NCBI RefSeq assembly: GCF_030147005.1
Contig: NZ_JASLAW010000165.1
Coordinates: forward strand, 41,371-105,370
Direction: 5' to 3'
DNA from: Pseudomonas sp.
GTDB lineage: Bacteria; Pseudomonadota; Gammaproteobacteria; Pseudomonadales; Pseudomonadaceae
Length of the DNA: 64,000 nucleotides
The notes beneath the pieces were generated by a model. That model did no database searches. It worked only from the letters and a program-made list of their open reading frames with translations, and was not told where the DNA came from. Position numbers and translations under genes: made by a program. Within the stretch, counting starts at the first letter, position 1, and the number at the start of each line of letters is the position of its first letter. Positions 1 through 8,021 of the stretch are shown in pieces.

Positions 1-98
1 GCAAAGGCGACGATGGGTTCGGCGAAGGCAACTTCAAGGCCTTGTTCGAGTCGATCGAGCGCGATCAGGTCCGTCGCGGTGTGTTGACCGCCGACTAA
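1..98 (+). CDS. hppD: 4-hydroxyphenylpyruvate dioxygenase, C-terminal end (partial)
   Basis: Only the last 31 codons are in the window, reading from base 3 to a TAA at 96-98. The peptide contains [10 protein letters not shown] and ends [13 protein letters not shown], which is the conserved C-terminal tail of Pseudomonas HppD, the non-heme iron enzyme that turns 4-hydroxyphenylpyruvate into homogentisate in tyrosine breakdown. The catalytic metal ligands lie upstream of the window edge and cannot be checked. A strong hairpin terminator follows 8 bases later. Confidence 0.85.
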
Positions 99-106
99 GC
101 AAAAGA

Positions 107-134
107 AAGCCCGGCTTCGGCCGGGCTTCTTTTT
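107..134. terminator. Rho-independent terminator, TTCG tetraloop
   Basis: A perfect 9-bp stem (107-115 with 120-128) closes on a TTCG tetraloop and is followed by a T-rich tract on the plus strand. The other strand is also T-rich after the stem, so it can serve both hppD and the convergent rarD. Confidence 0.9.
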
Positions 135-143
135 GCCTGCGAT

Positions 144-1025
144 TCAGGCTTTGCGCTGACGCACCAAGTGCTTGAACCCTTCATATACCAGCACCATCAC
201 TGCCAGCCAGATCGGGATGTAGGTCAACCATTGCCCGCCCTTGATGCCTTCGCCCAGCAATAGCGCCACTGCGAGCAACAATACCGGCTCAACATAACTG
301 AGCAGGCCGAACAGGCTGAAGGCCAGCAAACGGCTGGCGATGATATAGCTCACCAGCGCCGACGCACTGATCAAGCCCAGCATTGGAATCAACGCGTACA
401 GCTTCGGCTGCGCATCCAGTACCGCGAAGCCCTGTTCGCCGCTTTGCACAAACCACCAGGCCACCGGCAACATCAACGCCATGTCCAGCCACAGGCCACC
501 CAAATGGTCGGTGGTCAGGTATTTACGGACCACGAAATACACCGGGTAACCGATGATCACTACCAGCGTCGCCCATGAGAAACCGCCGGCCTGGTACAAC
601 TCGTTAAGCACACCCAGCGTGGCAAACGCCACGGCGATCTGCTGCAAGCGCGACAGCTGCTCGCCATAGACCAGGCGCCCGGTCAGCACCATGGTCAGCG
701 GCAACAGGAAATACCCCACCGACACGTCCAGGCTGCGCCCATTCAGCGGTGCCCACATGAACAGCCATAACTGCACGCCGAGCAGCGCAGACGATACCAG
801 CACGCCGCCTATCAAGCGCGGCCTGGCCACCAGCATGCGCAGCAACTCCCACACCCGGCGCCATTCGCCGCTAACCAACATGAATACGGTCATGCAGGGT
901 ACGGTCAGCAACATACGCCAGCCGAAAATTTCAAGGCCACTCAGCGGCGTGAGCAGAGACGTGAAGTAATACATCACGGCAAACAACACCGAGGCCGAGA
1001 CCGATAACACAACACCTTTAGACAC
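144..1025 (-). CDS. rarD: RarD, EamA/DMT-family transporter
   Basis: A 293-aa integral membrane protein with about ten hydrophobic segments and no large soluble domain, the usual size for RarD. The N-terminal stretch with EIFGWRMLLT and the motif LQLWLFMWAPLNG-like (here GVQLWLFMWAPLNGRSLDVS) followed by GYFLLPL are diagnostic of the RarD branch of the drug/metabolite transporter superfamily. The exported substrate is not established; the family is labelled chloramphenicol-sensitive protein. It converges on hppD and shares its terminator. It stands alone, with no operon partner. Confidence 0.9.
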   Translation of the reverse strand: MSKGVVLSVSASVLFAVMYYFTSLLTPLSGLEIFGWRMLLTVPCMTVFMLVSGEWRRVWELLRMLVARPRLIGGVLVSSALLGVQLWLFMWAPLNGRSLDVSVGYFLLPLTMVLTGRLVYGEQLSRLQQIAVAFATLGVLNELYQAGGFSWATLVVIIGYPVYFVVRKYLTTDHLGGLWLDMALMLPVAWWFVQSGEQGFAVLDAQPKLYALIPMLGLISASALVSYIIASRLLAFSLFGLLSYVEPVLLLAVALLLGEGIKGGQWLTYIPIWLAVMVLVYEGFKHLVRQRKA

Positions 1026-1290
1026 GCTGTCCTCGCGAAAGCCGATTTGAGATAAACAAGAAGAGGATTATGGTGCTTTTGGCCGCGCAGGTGCGCTGTT
1101 TTGGGGCAAGAGACGGGAAATGGATCAAAATGGTCGGTTTACACTTATTACTCTGGACGCTGTCCAGCTTCAGCGAGGCCGCGATGGCGGTGGGTCAGCC
1201 GCCACAAATGCCAGCAGGACAGCCACCCGCGCAGCCTCGCCAATGAGTACAAGAAAAAATGTCCCGGTGCTCCAGGTTCACCCGAGACGC

Positions 1291-2301
1291 TTACGCACGC
1301 ACCGTCCGGCCCGAGACGAAGTGACTCACATCATTGAACCCCGGTGTGGACGAATGCCCCGGCGTCACCAGTGAATTTATGAACGCCTCATCCTGCACAG
1401 TGAGTTCTACGGCCAATGCCCCGGTATACGCATCCCATTGCGCCTCGGTGCGCGGGCCGACAATGGCCGAACTCACCGCTGCGTTGTTCAGCACCCAGGC
1501 AATCGCGAACTCAACCATTCCCACGCCACGGCCCTGGGTGTATTGCTGGATCTGCTGGGCGATGCGCAGCGATTCCACGCGCCACTCGGTTTCCAGGATG
1601 CGTTTGTCCTGGCGTGCCGCGCGGCTGCCAGGCTCAGGTGTGAGGTCGGGGGCGTACTTGCCGCTGAGCACGCCACGCGCCAGTGGGCTGTACGGCACCA
1701 CGCCGAGCCCATAGGCGGCAGCGGCGGTGATCTGCTCGACTTCGGCCTGGCGATTGACGATGTTGTACAACGGCTGACTGATGATGGGCTTATCAACACC
1801 CAGGCGCTCGGCCACGCGGATGACTTCGGCGATACGCCAGCCGCGATAGTTGGATAACCCCCAGTAGCGGACTTTGCCCTGGCGAATCAGGTCGCCGATC
1901 GCCGATACCGTGACCTCCAGCGGCGTGTCGTGGTCCTCGCGGTGCAGGTAGTAAATGTCCAGGTAGTCGGTGTCCAGGCGGGCCAGGCTGGCATCCAGTG
2001 CGTTGAACAGACGCTTGCGGCTCAGCCCATTGCGGTTGGGCACGCCATCCGCCGGGCCGAACCCCACCTTCGAAGCCACCACCCAGTCCTGGCGGTTGCG
2101 CGCGATGGCCTCGCCGACGATCTCCTCGGAGCGCCCGCCGGTGTAGACGTCGGCGGTGTCGATAAAATTGATGCCTTGGCCCCAGGCCTTGTCGATGATG
2201 CGCAGCGAGTCTTCGGTGCTGGTCTGTTCGCCGAACATCATGGTGCCCAGCGTGAGTGCGCTGACCTTCAATCCGGACTGGCCCAACGTGCGGTAAATCA
2301 T
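1291..2301 (-). CDS. Aldo/keto reductase
   Basis: A 336-aa protein of the aldo-keto reductase superfamily, expected to reduce carbonyl substrates with NADPH in a TIM barrel. The catalytic tetrad is visible as D48 and Y53 in DTADVY, K78 in VVASKVG and H120 in YYLH. The ATG at 2301 was chosen because AAGGAG lies 7 bases upstream and the protein then starts MIYRTLGQSGLKVS, the standard family beginning; a longer open frame to 2391 would add 30 residues not seen in the family. The LysR gene on the same strand ends 82 bases upstream, so both may be read together. The substrate cannot be told from sequence. Confidence 0.88.
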   Translation of the reverse strand: MIYRTLGQSGLKVSALTLGTMMFGEQTSTEDSLRIIDKAWGQGINFIDTADVYTGGRSEEIVGEAIARNRQDWVVASKVGFGPADGVPNRNGLSRKRLFNALDASLARLDTDYLDIYYLHREDHDTPLEVTVSAIGDLIRQGKVRYWGLSNYRGWRIAEVIRVAERLGVDKPIISQPLYNIVNRQAEVEQITAAAAYGLGVVPYSPLARGVLSGKYAPDLTPEPGSRAARQDKRILETEWRVESLRIAQQIQQYTQGRGVGMVEFAIAWVLNNAAVSSAIVGPRTEAQWDAYTGALAVELTVQDEAFINSLVTPGHSSTPGFNDVSHFVSGRTVRA

Positions 2302-2383
2302 GCAAAGCTCCTTAATGGCAGGCAAACGTGTGTCATGCAATACCAGACACGAGTGCTCTGGAACAAGCCCTGTGCGCGTTTGT

Positions 2384-3286
2384 TCATGCACCCAGCAATG
2401 TCTGGCAGCGATCCTGTAGAAAACGCTGCAGCACTTTCACCCGTTCCGATACTTGCAGGCGGTGGGGGCACATCAGGTTGAACGGCGCCGGTTCGCCTTG
2501 CCACTGATCAAACAAGGCCACCAGCCGGCCGGCGGCAAGGTCGCCCACCACATCGAGTCGGGCTTTATAGGCGATGCCGTGCCCGGCCAATGCCCAACGG
2601 CGCACAACTTCGCCGTCGTCGCTAAGAAAGTCACCGCTGACCTCGACCGCTTCAATCTGCGCACCCTGATGAAAGCGCCAGGTCTTGCTGACTTGGCCTT
2701 GGCGCATGTAACGCAACGCACTGTGCCCTGACAACTGCGCTGGATGCTCCGGTGTGCCGTGGCGCGCCAGGTAGGCGGGGCTCGCGCAGGCAACGCGATG
2801 GTGGTCGGGTGCGATGGGCAGGGCGACCAGGCTGGAGTCCTGGGGCACACCAAAACGCAGGGCGATGTCGACGGTTTCCCGAAACAAATCGGCGTTGCTG
2901 TCGTTGAGCATCAATTGCAGGCGGATGTTCGGGTGCTCGGCCTTGAATTCGTCCAGCCAGCCCAGCACCACATTGCGCCCGAAATCCGAGGGTGCCGCCA
3001 CTTGCAGCAAACCGCTCAAGCCCTGGCTTTGCTGCTTGAGCGCCTGTTCACCCTCGTTCAATGCGGCCAGCGCAACGCGCACGCTGTCCAGATAACGCCG
3101 GCCTTCCTCCGTCAGGCGCATGCTGCGGGTGGACCGGGCGAACAAGCGCAGGCCGAGGCGGGTTTCCAAGCGCTTGAGGGCGATACTCGCCGCTGCCGGG
3201 GTCAAGCCAAGCCCACGCGCGGCGGCAGACAGGCTGCCCGTGTCGGCGGTGCGCACGAACACTTCCAGATCCAGGATCGAGCTCAT
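2384..3286 (-). CDS. LysR-family transcriptional regulator
   Basis: A 300-aa regulator. Residues 3-60 form the winged helix-turn-helix (LDLEVFVRTADTGSLSAAAR onward, with the recognition-helix pattern AAASIALKRLE), followed by a type-2 periplasmic-binding-like effector domain to the end. AAGGA lies about ten bases before the ATG. It is divergent from the SDR gene at 3386 across about 100 bases and lies upstream of the aldo/keto reductase on the same strand, so one or both are its likely targets. The close relatives I recall regulate neighbouring oxidoreductases, but the inducer is unknown. Confidence 0.88.
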   Translation of the reverse strand: MSSILDLEVFVRTADTGSLSAAARGLGLTPAAASIALKRLETRLGLRLFARSTRSMRLTEEGRRYLDSVRVALAALNEGEQALKQQSQGLSGLLQVAAPSDFGRNVVLGWLDEFKAEHPNIRLQLMLNDSNADLFRETVDIALRFGVPQDSSLVALPIAPDHHRVACASPAYLARHGTPEHPAQLSGHSALRYMRQGQVSKTWRFHQGAQIEAVEVSGDFLSDDGEVVRRWALAGHGIAYKARLDVVGDLAAGRLVALFDQWQGEPAPFNLMCPHRLQVSERVKVLQRFLQDRCQTLLGA

Positions 3287-3385
3287 TTGTAAAATTCCTT
3301 TAAAGATCTTGTCGTTTTACCCGGATTTTTCTTCGATTACCAAGCGTGGAAGATGAACGCTCACTTTCTCTACCAGGGCAATTCC

Positions 3386-4090
3386 ATGACGACGTCTCTG
3401 AGCGGCAAAACCATTATCGTGATCGGTGGCAGCAGCGGCATCGGCGCAGCCGTCGCCCAGGCGGTGGCCGAGCGCGGTGCAAACGTGGTGGTGGCGGGGC
3501 GCCGCTTGACCTCGGCGCAGCACAACGGCATTCGCAGCGAGCCGGTGGATGTCAGCGACAGCGCATCGTTGCAGCGCCTGTTCGAAACAGTGGGGCGTTT
3601 CGATCATCTGGTATTCACCTCGGGCCCTTCAGTCAACGCCAAACCCTTGGTCGACACCGACCTTGACGACGCCCAGGACAACTTCAACGTGAAACTCTGG
3701 GGGGCGTTGCGCGCTATTCAACAGGCATTGCCGTTTTTGCATGAGCGCGGCAGCATCAGCCTGACCTCCGGCCAGTTGGGGCGCAAACTGGCGCCGGGGC
3801 AGTTCATCAAGACCGGCATCAACGCAGCCACCGAAGCGTTGGCCAAGCAGTTGGCCAAGGAACTGGCGCCGCGTCGCGTCAACGTGGTCAGCCCCGGCGT
3901 GATCGACACACCGGCGTACGCCGGGCTTGGCGAAGAGCAGCGTGTGGCAATGTTTGCCAAGGCGGGCGGGGCTCTGCCGGTCGGGCGCATCGGGCAGGCG
4001 CAGGAAGTGGCGGCGGGGTATGTGTTGGCGATGGAAAACGGCTTCATGACCGGCGCCGTGATTGATATCGACGGCGGCGGCTTGTTGTAA
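3386..4090 (+). CDS. Atypical short-chain dehydrogenase/reductase lacking YxxxK
   Basis: A 234-aa Rossmann-fold protein beginning MTTSLSGKTIIVIGG with the nucleotide-binding glycine motif GGSSGIG. The C-terminal SDR signature RVNVVSPGVIDTPAY is present, and the catalytic-serine position is LTSGQ. Where classical SDRs have YxxxK, the aligned residues are K and N (GQFIKTGINAATEAL), so the usual proton relay is missing; a recognised divergent SDR group shares this. A start at 3353 would add 11 residues before the family start and is less likely. Divergent from the LysR gene, its probable regulator. Confidence 0.82.
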   Translation: MTTSLSGKTIIVIGGSSGIGAAVAQAVAERGANVVVAGRRLTSAQHNGIRSEPVDVSDSASLQRLFETVGRFDHLVFTSGPSVNAKPLVDTDLDDAQDNFNVKLWGALRAIQQALPFLHERGSISLTSGQLGRKLAPGQFIKTGINAATEALAKQLAKELAPRRVNVVSPGVIDTPAYAGLGEEQRVAMFAKAGGALPVGRIGQAQEVAAGYVLAMENGFMTGAVIDIDGGGLL

Positions 4091-4092
4091 CA

Positions 4093-4195
4093 ATGTAGGA
4101 GAGAGCTTGCTCGCGAAAAACTCACAGGCACCGCGTGCATCCAGGGGAACACGCGATATCGTTGACGTTTTTCGCGAGCTCGCTCGCTCCTACAT
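4093..4195. repeat. REP-like intergenic hairpin
   Basis: The segment starts ATGTAGGAG and ends CTCCTACAT. Its arms contain GAGCTTGCTCGCGAAAAA and the matching TTTTTCGCGAGCTCGCTCG, separated by about 50 bases. This is the layout of the paired REP elements (REPINs) common between Pseudomonas genes. It sits between the convergent SDR and MFS genes and probably also ends both transcripts. Confidence 0.75.
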
Positions 4196-4203
4196 GGGAT
4201 GTT

Positions 4204-5514
4204 TTACACCTTCAAGGTGCGCGTCATCCGCAACGCCAGCACACTGCCGCCGATAATCACCGCCGCCAGCAGGTACAGCGCCACATCCGTGGACCCCGTC
4301 GCGTCTTTCACGAACCCGACGATGTACGGGCTGAGAAACCCGGCCATCTGGCCCATGGAGTTGATCAACGCCAGCCCGCCGGCTGCGGCGCCCGCGCTGA
4401 GCATGGCGGTGGGCACCGGCCAGAACATCGGCAGGCCGGTGAGGGCGCCCATGGTGGCGATGGTCAGGCCGAGGATGGCGATAGCCGGGGTGGTGGCGAA
4501 ATTCACGGCGATGACCAGGCCAATCGCGCCCATCAGCATCGGCACCACCAGGTGCCAACGACGCTCCTTGCGCAAATCGGCGGAGCGGCCCACCAGCAAC
4601 ATGAACACCGCGGCCAGCAGGTACGGGATCGCACTCAGCCAGCCAATCACCAGGTTATCGCTGAAACCCAGGTTTTTGATGATCGACGGCAGCCAGAAGT
4701 TGATCGCGTAGACGCCGCTCTGGATACAGAAGTAGATCAGCCCGAACGCCCAGATCGCCGGGTTCTTGAAGACCTCGGCCAGGGAGTCGGTGGTGGTCTT
4801 CGGTTTGTTCGCAAGGTCGGCGGCCTGGTCAGCTTCCAGCAGCGTGCGTTCGTGGGGCTTGAGCCACTTGGCGTTGGCGAAGCTGTCGCTGAGCAGGAAG
4901 TAGGCGAGGGCGCCGAGGATCACGGTGGGGATGCCTTGCAACAGGAACATCCACTGCCACCCGGCGAGGCCGCCCTGGCCGGCCGCGAAGTGGTTGAGAA
5001 TCCAGCCGGAGAACGGGCTGCCGAGCAAGCCGGATACCGGAATCGCCGACATGAACAGCGCCATGATCCGGCCACGACGAAACGTCGGAAACCACTGCGA
5101 GAGGTACAGCACCACGCCGGGAAAGAAGCCCGCCTCGGCGGCGCCGGTAAACAGGCGCAAGGTGTAGAAATGCGTCGGCGTGGTCACAAACAGCAGGCAC
5201 GTGGAAAGGGTACCCCACACGATCATCATCAGCGCAATCCAGCGCCTTGGCCCGAACCGGGTCAGCGCCAGGTTGCTCGGCACGCCACACAGCACGTAGC
5301 CGATAAAGAAGATTCCGGCACCCAGGCCGTACACGGTTTCACTGAACTTCAACGCATCGAGCATCTGCAACTTGGCAAAGCCAACGTTCACCCGGTCAAG
5401 GTAGTTGAACAGATAGCAGATAAAAATGAAGGGGATCAGGCGCAGGGTAACGCGCTTGTAGATGGCGTTTTTATCGTCATCGGTGGCCAGTGCTGCAGCG
5501 GCGCTCTGTGACAT
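4204..5514 (-). CDS. MFS transporter, anion:cation symporter family (likely sugar-acid permease)
   Basis: A 436-aa protein with about twelve membrane segments. The N-terminal signature RLIPFIFICYLFNYLDRVNV followed by GYVLCGVPSNL and FGPRRWIALMMI is typical of the ACS branch of the major facilitator superfamily, which takes up D-glucarate, galactarate, tartrate and related acids by proton symport. The start at 5514 gives MSQSAAAAL; the open frame to 5622 runs into the promoter region. It is divergent from cdaR (161-base gap), and a glycerate kinase follows cdaR, so glucarate/galactarate or glycerate uptake is the best inference. The dehydratase and aldolase genes of that pathway are not in the window. 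Confidence 0.85.
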   Translation of the reverse strand: MSQSAAAALATDDDKNAIYKRVTLRLIPFIFICYLFNYLDRVNVGFAKLQMLDALKFSETVYGLGAGIFFIGYVLCGVPSNLALTRFGPRRWIALMMIVWGTLSTCLLFVTTPTHFYTLRLFTGAAEAGFFPGVVLYLSQWFPTFRRGRIMALFMSAIPVSGLLGSPFSGWILNHFAAGQGGLAGWQWMFLLQGIPTVILGALAYFLLSDSFANAKWLKPHERTLLEADQAADLANKPKTTTDSLAEVFKNPAIWAFGLIYFCIQSGVYAINFWLPSIIKNLGFSDNLVIGWLSAIPYLLAAVFMLLVGRSADLRKERRWHLVVPMLMGAIGLVIAVNFATTPAIAILGLTIATMGALTGLPMFWPVPTAMLSAGAAAGGLALINSMGQMAGFLSPYIVGFVKDATGSTDVALYLLAAVIIGGSVLALRMTRTLKV

Positions 5515-5675
5515 GGGGAGTCTCTCTTTATTATGATTTTTCGCGGTGCAAGGGTAACGTTGACCGCCCAAACAGTCTCTGCGACGCGATGGGCGACTGT
5601 CTTTGTGCTCGCGCACAGCCAAGCCTGCTTTGCGCTGTGCCGGTGACCAACCCGCTTTCGAAGGAAATTAGCCCC

Positions 5676-6776
5676 ATGTTCGAGCTGGATCATGAGCTGG
5701 CGCAGGATATTGTCGATCGCACCATGGCGATCCTGCCCTACAACGTCAACGTCATGGACAGTCAGGGCCTGATCCTCGGCAGCGGCGAGCCGGAACGCAT
5801 CAACACCCGCCACGAAGGCGCGCAGTTAGTGCTGGCGAACGGGCGCGTGGTGGAAATCGATGGGCAGACCGCCAAGCACCTCAAGGGCGTGTTGCCTGGC
5901 ATCAACTTGCCGCTGATGCATGACCAACGCCTGATCGGCGTATTGGGTATCACCGGTGAACCGGAAGGGCTGCGCACCTATGCCGAACTGGTGCGCATGA
6001 CCGCCGAGATGCTGGTCAGCCACCGCCACCAGCAGGTCGAGCAGCAATGGCGGCGCCAGCGCTGTGACGACCTGTTGGCATTGCTGCTGGCCGACAGCGG
6101 CGACTCGCCGCGCCTGGTCGACGAGGCGCAACAACTGGGCCTCAAGCCGCAACTGGCGCGCACGCCGTACCTGTTCGAACTGGGCGCGGGGCAGTCGGCC
6201 GAAACCTTGAGCGCCTGGCTGATGTCGCGTTACCCGGACAGCTGGTGCGTGAGTTCAGCGCAGTTTTCCCTGCTGTGGTGTCGCCCCGCCGCCGTGCAGG
6301 TCGACAATCCGCGCCTGCTGGAAAAGCTCGATGGCCTGGGCTGGAATATCCTGCGGGTCGCTGTCGGCGGGCAGGCGCAGGGGTTGGCCGGCTTGCGCCG
6401 TTGCTATCGCCGCGTCGGTGACTTGCTGGCCTACGGTCGCGATATCCTGCCGCACTCGCGCCTGTTGGTCCTCAACCGCTATCGTCTGCCGGTCATGCTC
6501 TGGCGCCATCGCAACGACGATGCCTTGGACGAGCTGCTCAACCCCTTGCGTAAAGTGCTGGCCAAGGACAGCAACGGCCAATTACTGGCCACGCTGCGCG
6601 GTTGGTGCGAGCACGACGGCCAAAGCCAGGCCTGTGCCGATGCACTGGGCATTCACCGCAACAGCCTGCGCTACCGCATGGACAGGATTGCCGAATTGAG
6701 CGGCGTCGACCCGCTGACCCTGGACGGCATGCTTGCGCTGTACCTGGGCGTACAGCTGTTGCCCCAGGTGTTGTAA
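5676..6776 (+). CDS. cdaR: CdaR-family sugar-diacid regulator
   Basis: A 366-aa activator. The N-terminal part (about 5-135, ELDHELAQDIVDRTMAILP then NVNVMDSQGLILGSG) is the sugar-diacid recognition domain. The C-terminal part (about 300-360, with HRNSLRYRMDRI) is the PucR-type helix-turn-helix. The ATG at 5676 follows AAGGA at ten bases; the longer frame from 5490 has no family support. CdaR of E. coli responds to glucarate, galactarate and glycerate and switches on permease, dehydratase and glycerate kinase genes, which matches the permease and garK neighbours here. Confidence 0.88.
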   Translation: MFELDHELAQDIVDRTMAILPYNVNVMDSQGLILGSGEPERINTRHEGAQLVLANGRVVEIDGQTAKHLKGVLPGINLPLMHDQRLIGVLGITGEPEGLRTYAELVRMTAEMLVSHRHQQVEQQWRRQRCDDLLALLLADSGDSPRLVDEAQQLGLKPQLARTPYLFELGAGQSAETLSAWLMSRYPDSWCVSSAQFSLLWCRPAAVQVDNPRLLEKLDGLGWNILRVAVGGQAQGLAGLRRCYRRVGDLLAYGRDILPHSRLLVLNRYRLPVMLWRHRNDDALDELLNPLRKVLAKDSNGQLLATLRGWCEHDGQSQACADALGIHRNSLRYRMDRIAELSGVDPLTLDGMLALYLGVQLLPQVL

Positions 6777-6873
6777 AAATGAACAACAAACCTCACCCGC
6801 ACTTGTGCATCGGACCGGCGTCATCAGCGGTGCCAACTGGCAGCATGGGCGTTATAAAAACCGGAGAACGCCC

Positions 6874-8013
6874 ATGAAAATCATCATCGCCCCCGACTCG
6901 TTCAAGGACAGCCTGAGTGCCGAAGGGGTCGCTCGGGCCATCGCGCAAGGGCTGGCTCAGGTCTGGCCGGACGCACAGCTGGTGCAGTGCCCGATGGCGG
7001 ACGGCGGTGAAGGTACGGTCGAGGCAGTGCTCGCCGCGTGTAATGGCCAATTGCGCAGCCAAACCGTGCAGGGGCCGCTGGGCGGTGCGGTGCAGGCCCA
7101 TTGGGGGTGGTTGGCCGACAGCCACACCGCGATCATTGAAATGGCCGAGGCCAGTGGCCTGCAACTGATCGCACCGGGCCAGCGCGATGCCTGCTCCAGC
7201 AGCACTTTCGGCACCGGGGAGCTGATCCGCGCCGCCCTGGATCTAGGCGCCCGGCGGATTATCCTGGCGATTGGCGGCAGCGCCACCAACGATGGCGGCG
7301 CGGGCGCGATGCAAGCGCTCGGTGTGCAGCTGTTCGATGCCCAGGACCAGCTGTTGGTACCCGGAGGTCTGGCCCTGAGCGGCCTGGCGCGTATCAGCCT
7401 GGAACACCTCGACCCTCGACTGGCGCGGGTCTGCTTTGAAATCGCGGCGGATGTGAATAACCCGCTGTGCGGTCCCCATGGCGCCTCGGCGATTTTCGGC
7501 CCGCAAAAAGGCGCCAGCCCCGAACAGGTTCAACAGCTGGACGCCGCCCTCGGCCACTTTGCCGACCACTGCGCCAAGGTACTGCCCAGGGACGTGCGTG
7601 ACGAACCCGGCAGCGGCGCCGCCGGCGGCTTGGGGTTCGCCGCCAAGGCATTCCTCGGCGCACAGTTTCGCGCCGGTGTTGACGTGGTGGCCGAACTGGT
7701 CGGCCTTGACGCCGCCGTGCGCGGCGCCGACCTGGTCATCACCGGCGAAGGCCGCTTCGACGCCCAGACGTTGCGCGGTAAAACCCCATTTGGCGTGGCA
7801 CGTATCGCCCGCCACCACAACGTCCCGGTGGTCGTGATCGCCGGCACCCTGGGCGACGGCTATGAGCAGATGTACGCCCACGGCGTGGATGCAGCGTTCG
7901 CGTTGCCATCGGGGCCGATGAGCCTGGAACAGGCGTGCAGCGAGGCGCCGCGATTGTTGCGTGAGCGGGCGGCGGATATCGCCCGCCTGTGGCAGGCAGC
8001 GCTCAGCGGCTGA
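6874..8013 (+). CDS. garK: Glycerate kinase, GarK/GlxK type
   Basis: A 379-aa kinase of the type I glycerate kinase family that phosphorylates D-glycerate, the end product of sugar-diacid breakdown. It begins MKIIIAPDSFKDSLSA and carries PMADGGEGTVEA, IGGSATNDGGAGAMQALG and DLVITGEGRFDAQT, all conserved family blocks. GGAGAA lies eight bases before the ATG, 97 bases after the cdaR stop; the two genes may be cotranscribed. An open frame starting at 6733 overlaps cdaR and is not the real start. Confidence 0.92.
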   Translation: MKIIIAPDSFKDSLSAEGVARAIAQGLAQVWPDAQLVQCPMADGGEGTVEAVLAACNGQLRSQTVQGPLGGAVQAHWGWLADSHTAIIEMAEASGLQLIAPGQRDACSSSTFGTGELIRAALDLGARRIILAIGGSATNDGGAGAMQALGVQLFDAQDQLLVPGGLALSGLARISLEHLDPRLARVCFEIAADVNNPLCGPHGASAIFGPQKGASPEQVQQLDAALGHFADHCAKVLPRDVRDEPGSGAAGGLGFAAKAFLGAQFRAGVDVVAELVGLDAAVRGADLVITGEGRFDAQTLRGKTPFGVARIARHHNVPVVVIAGTLGDGYEQMYAHGVDAAFALPSGPMSLEQACSEAPRLLRERAADIARLWQAALSG

Positions 8014-8021
8014 CCACGTGA

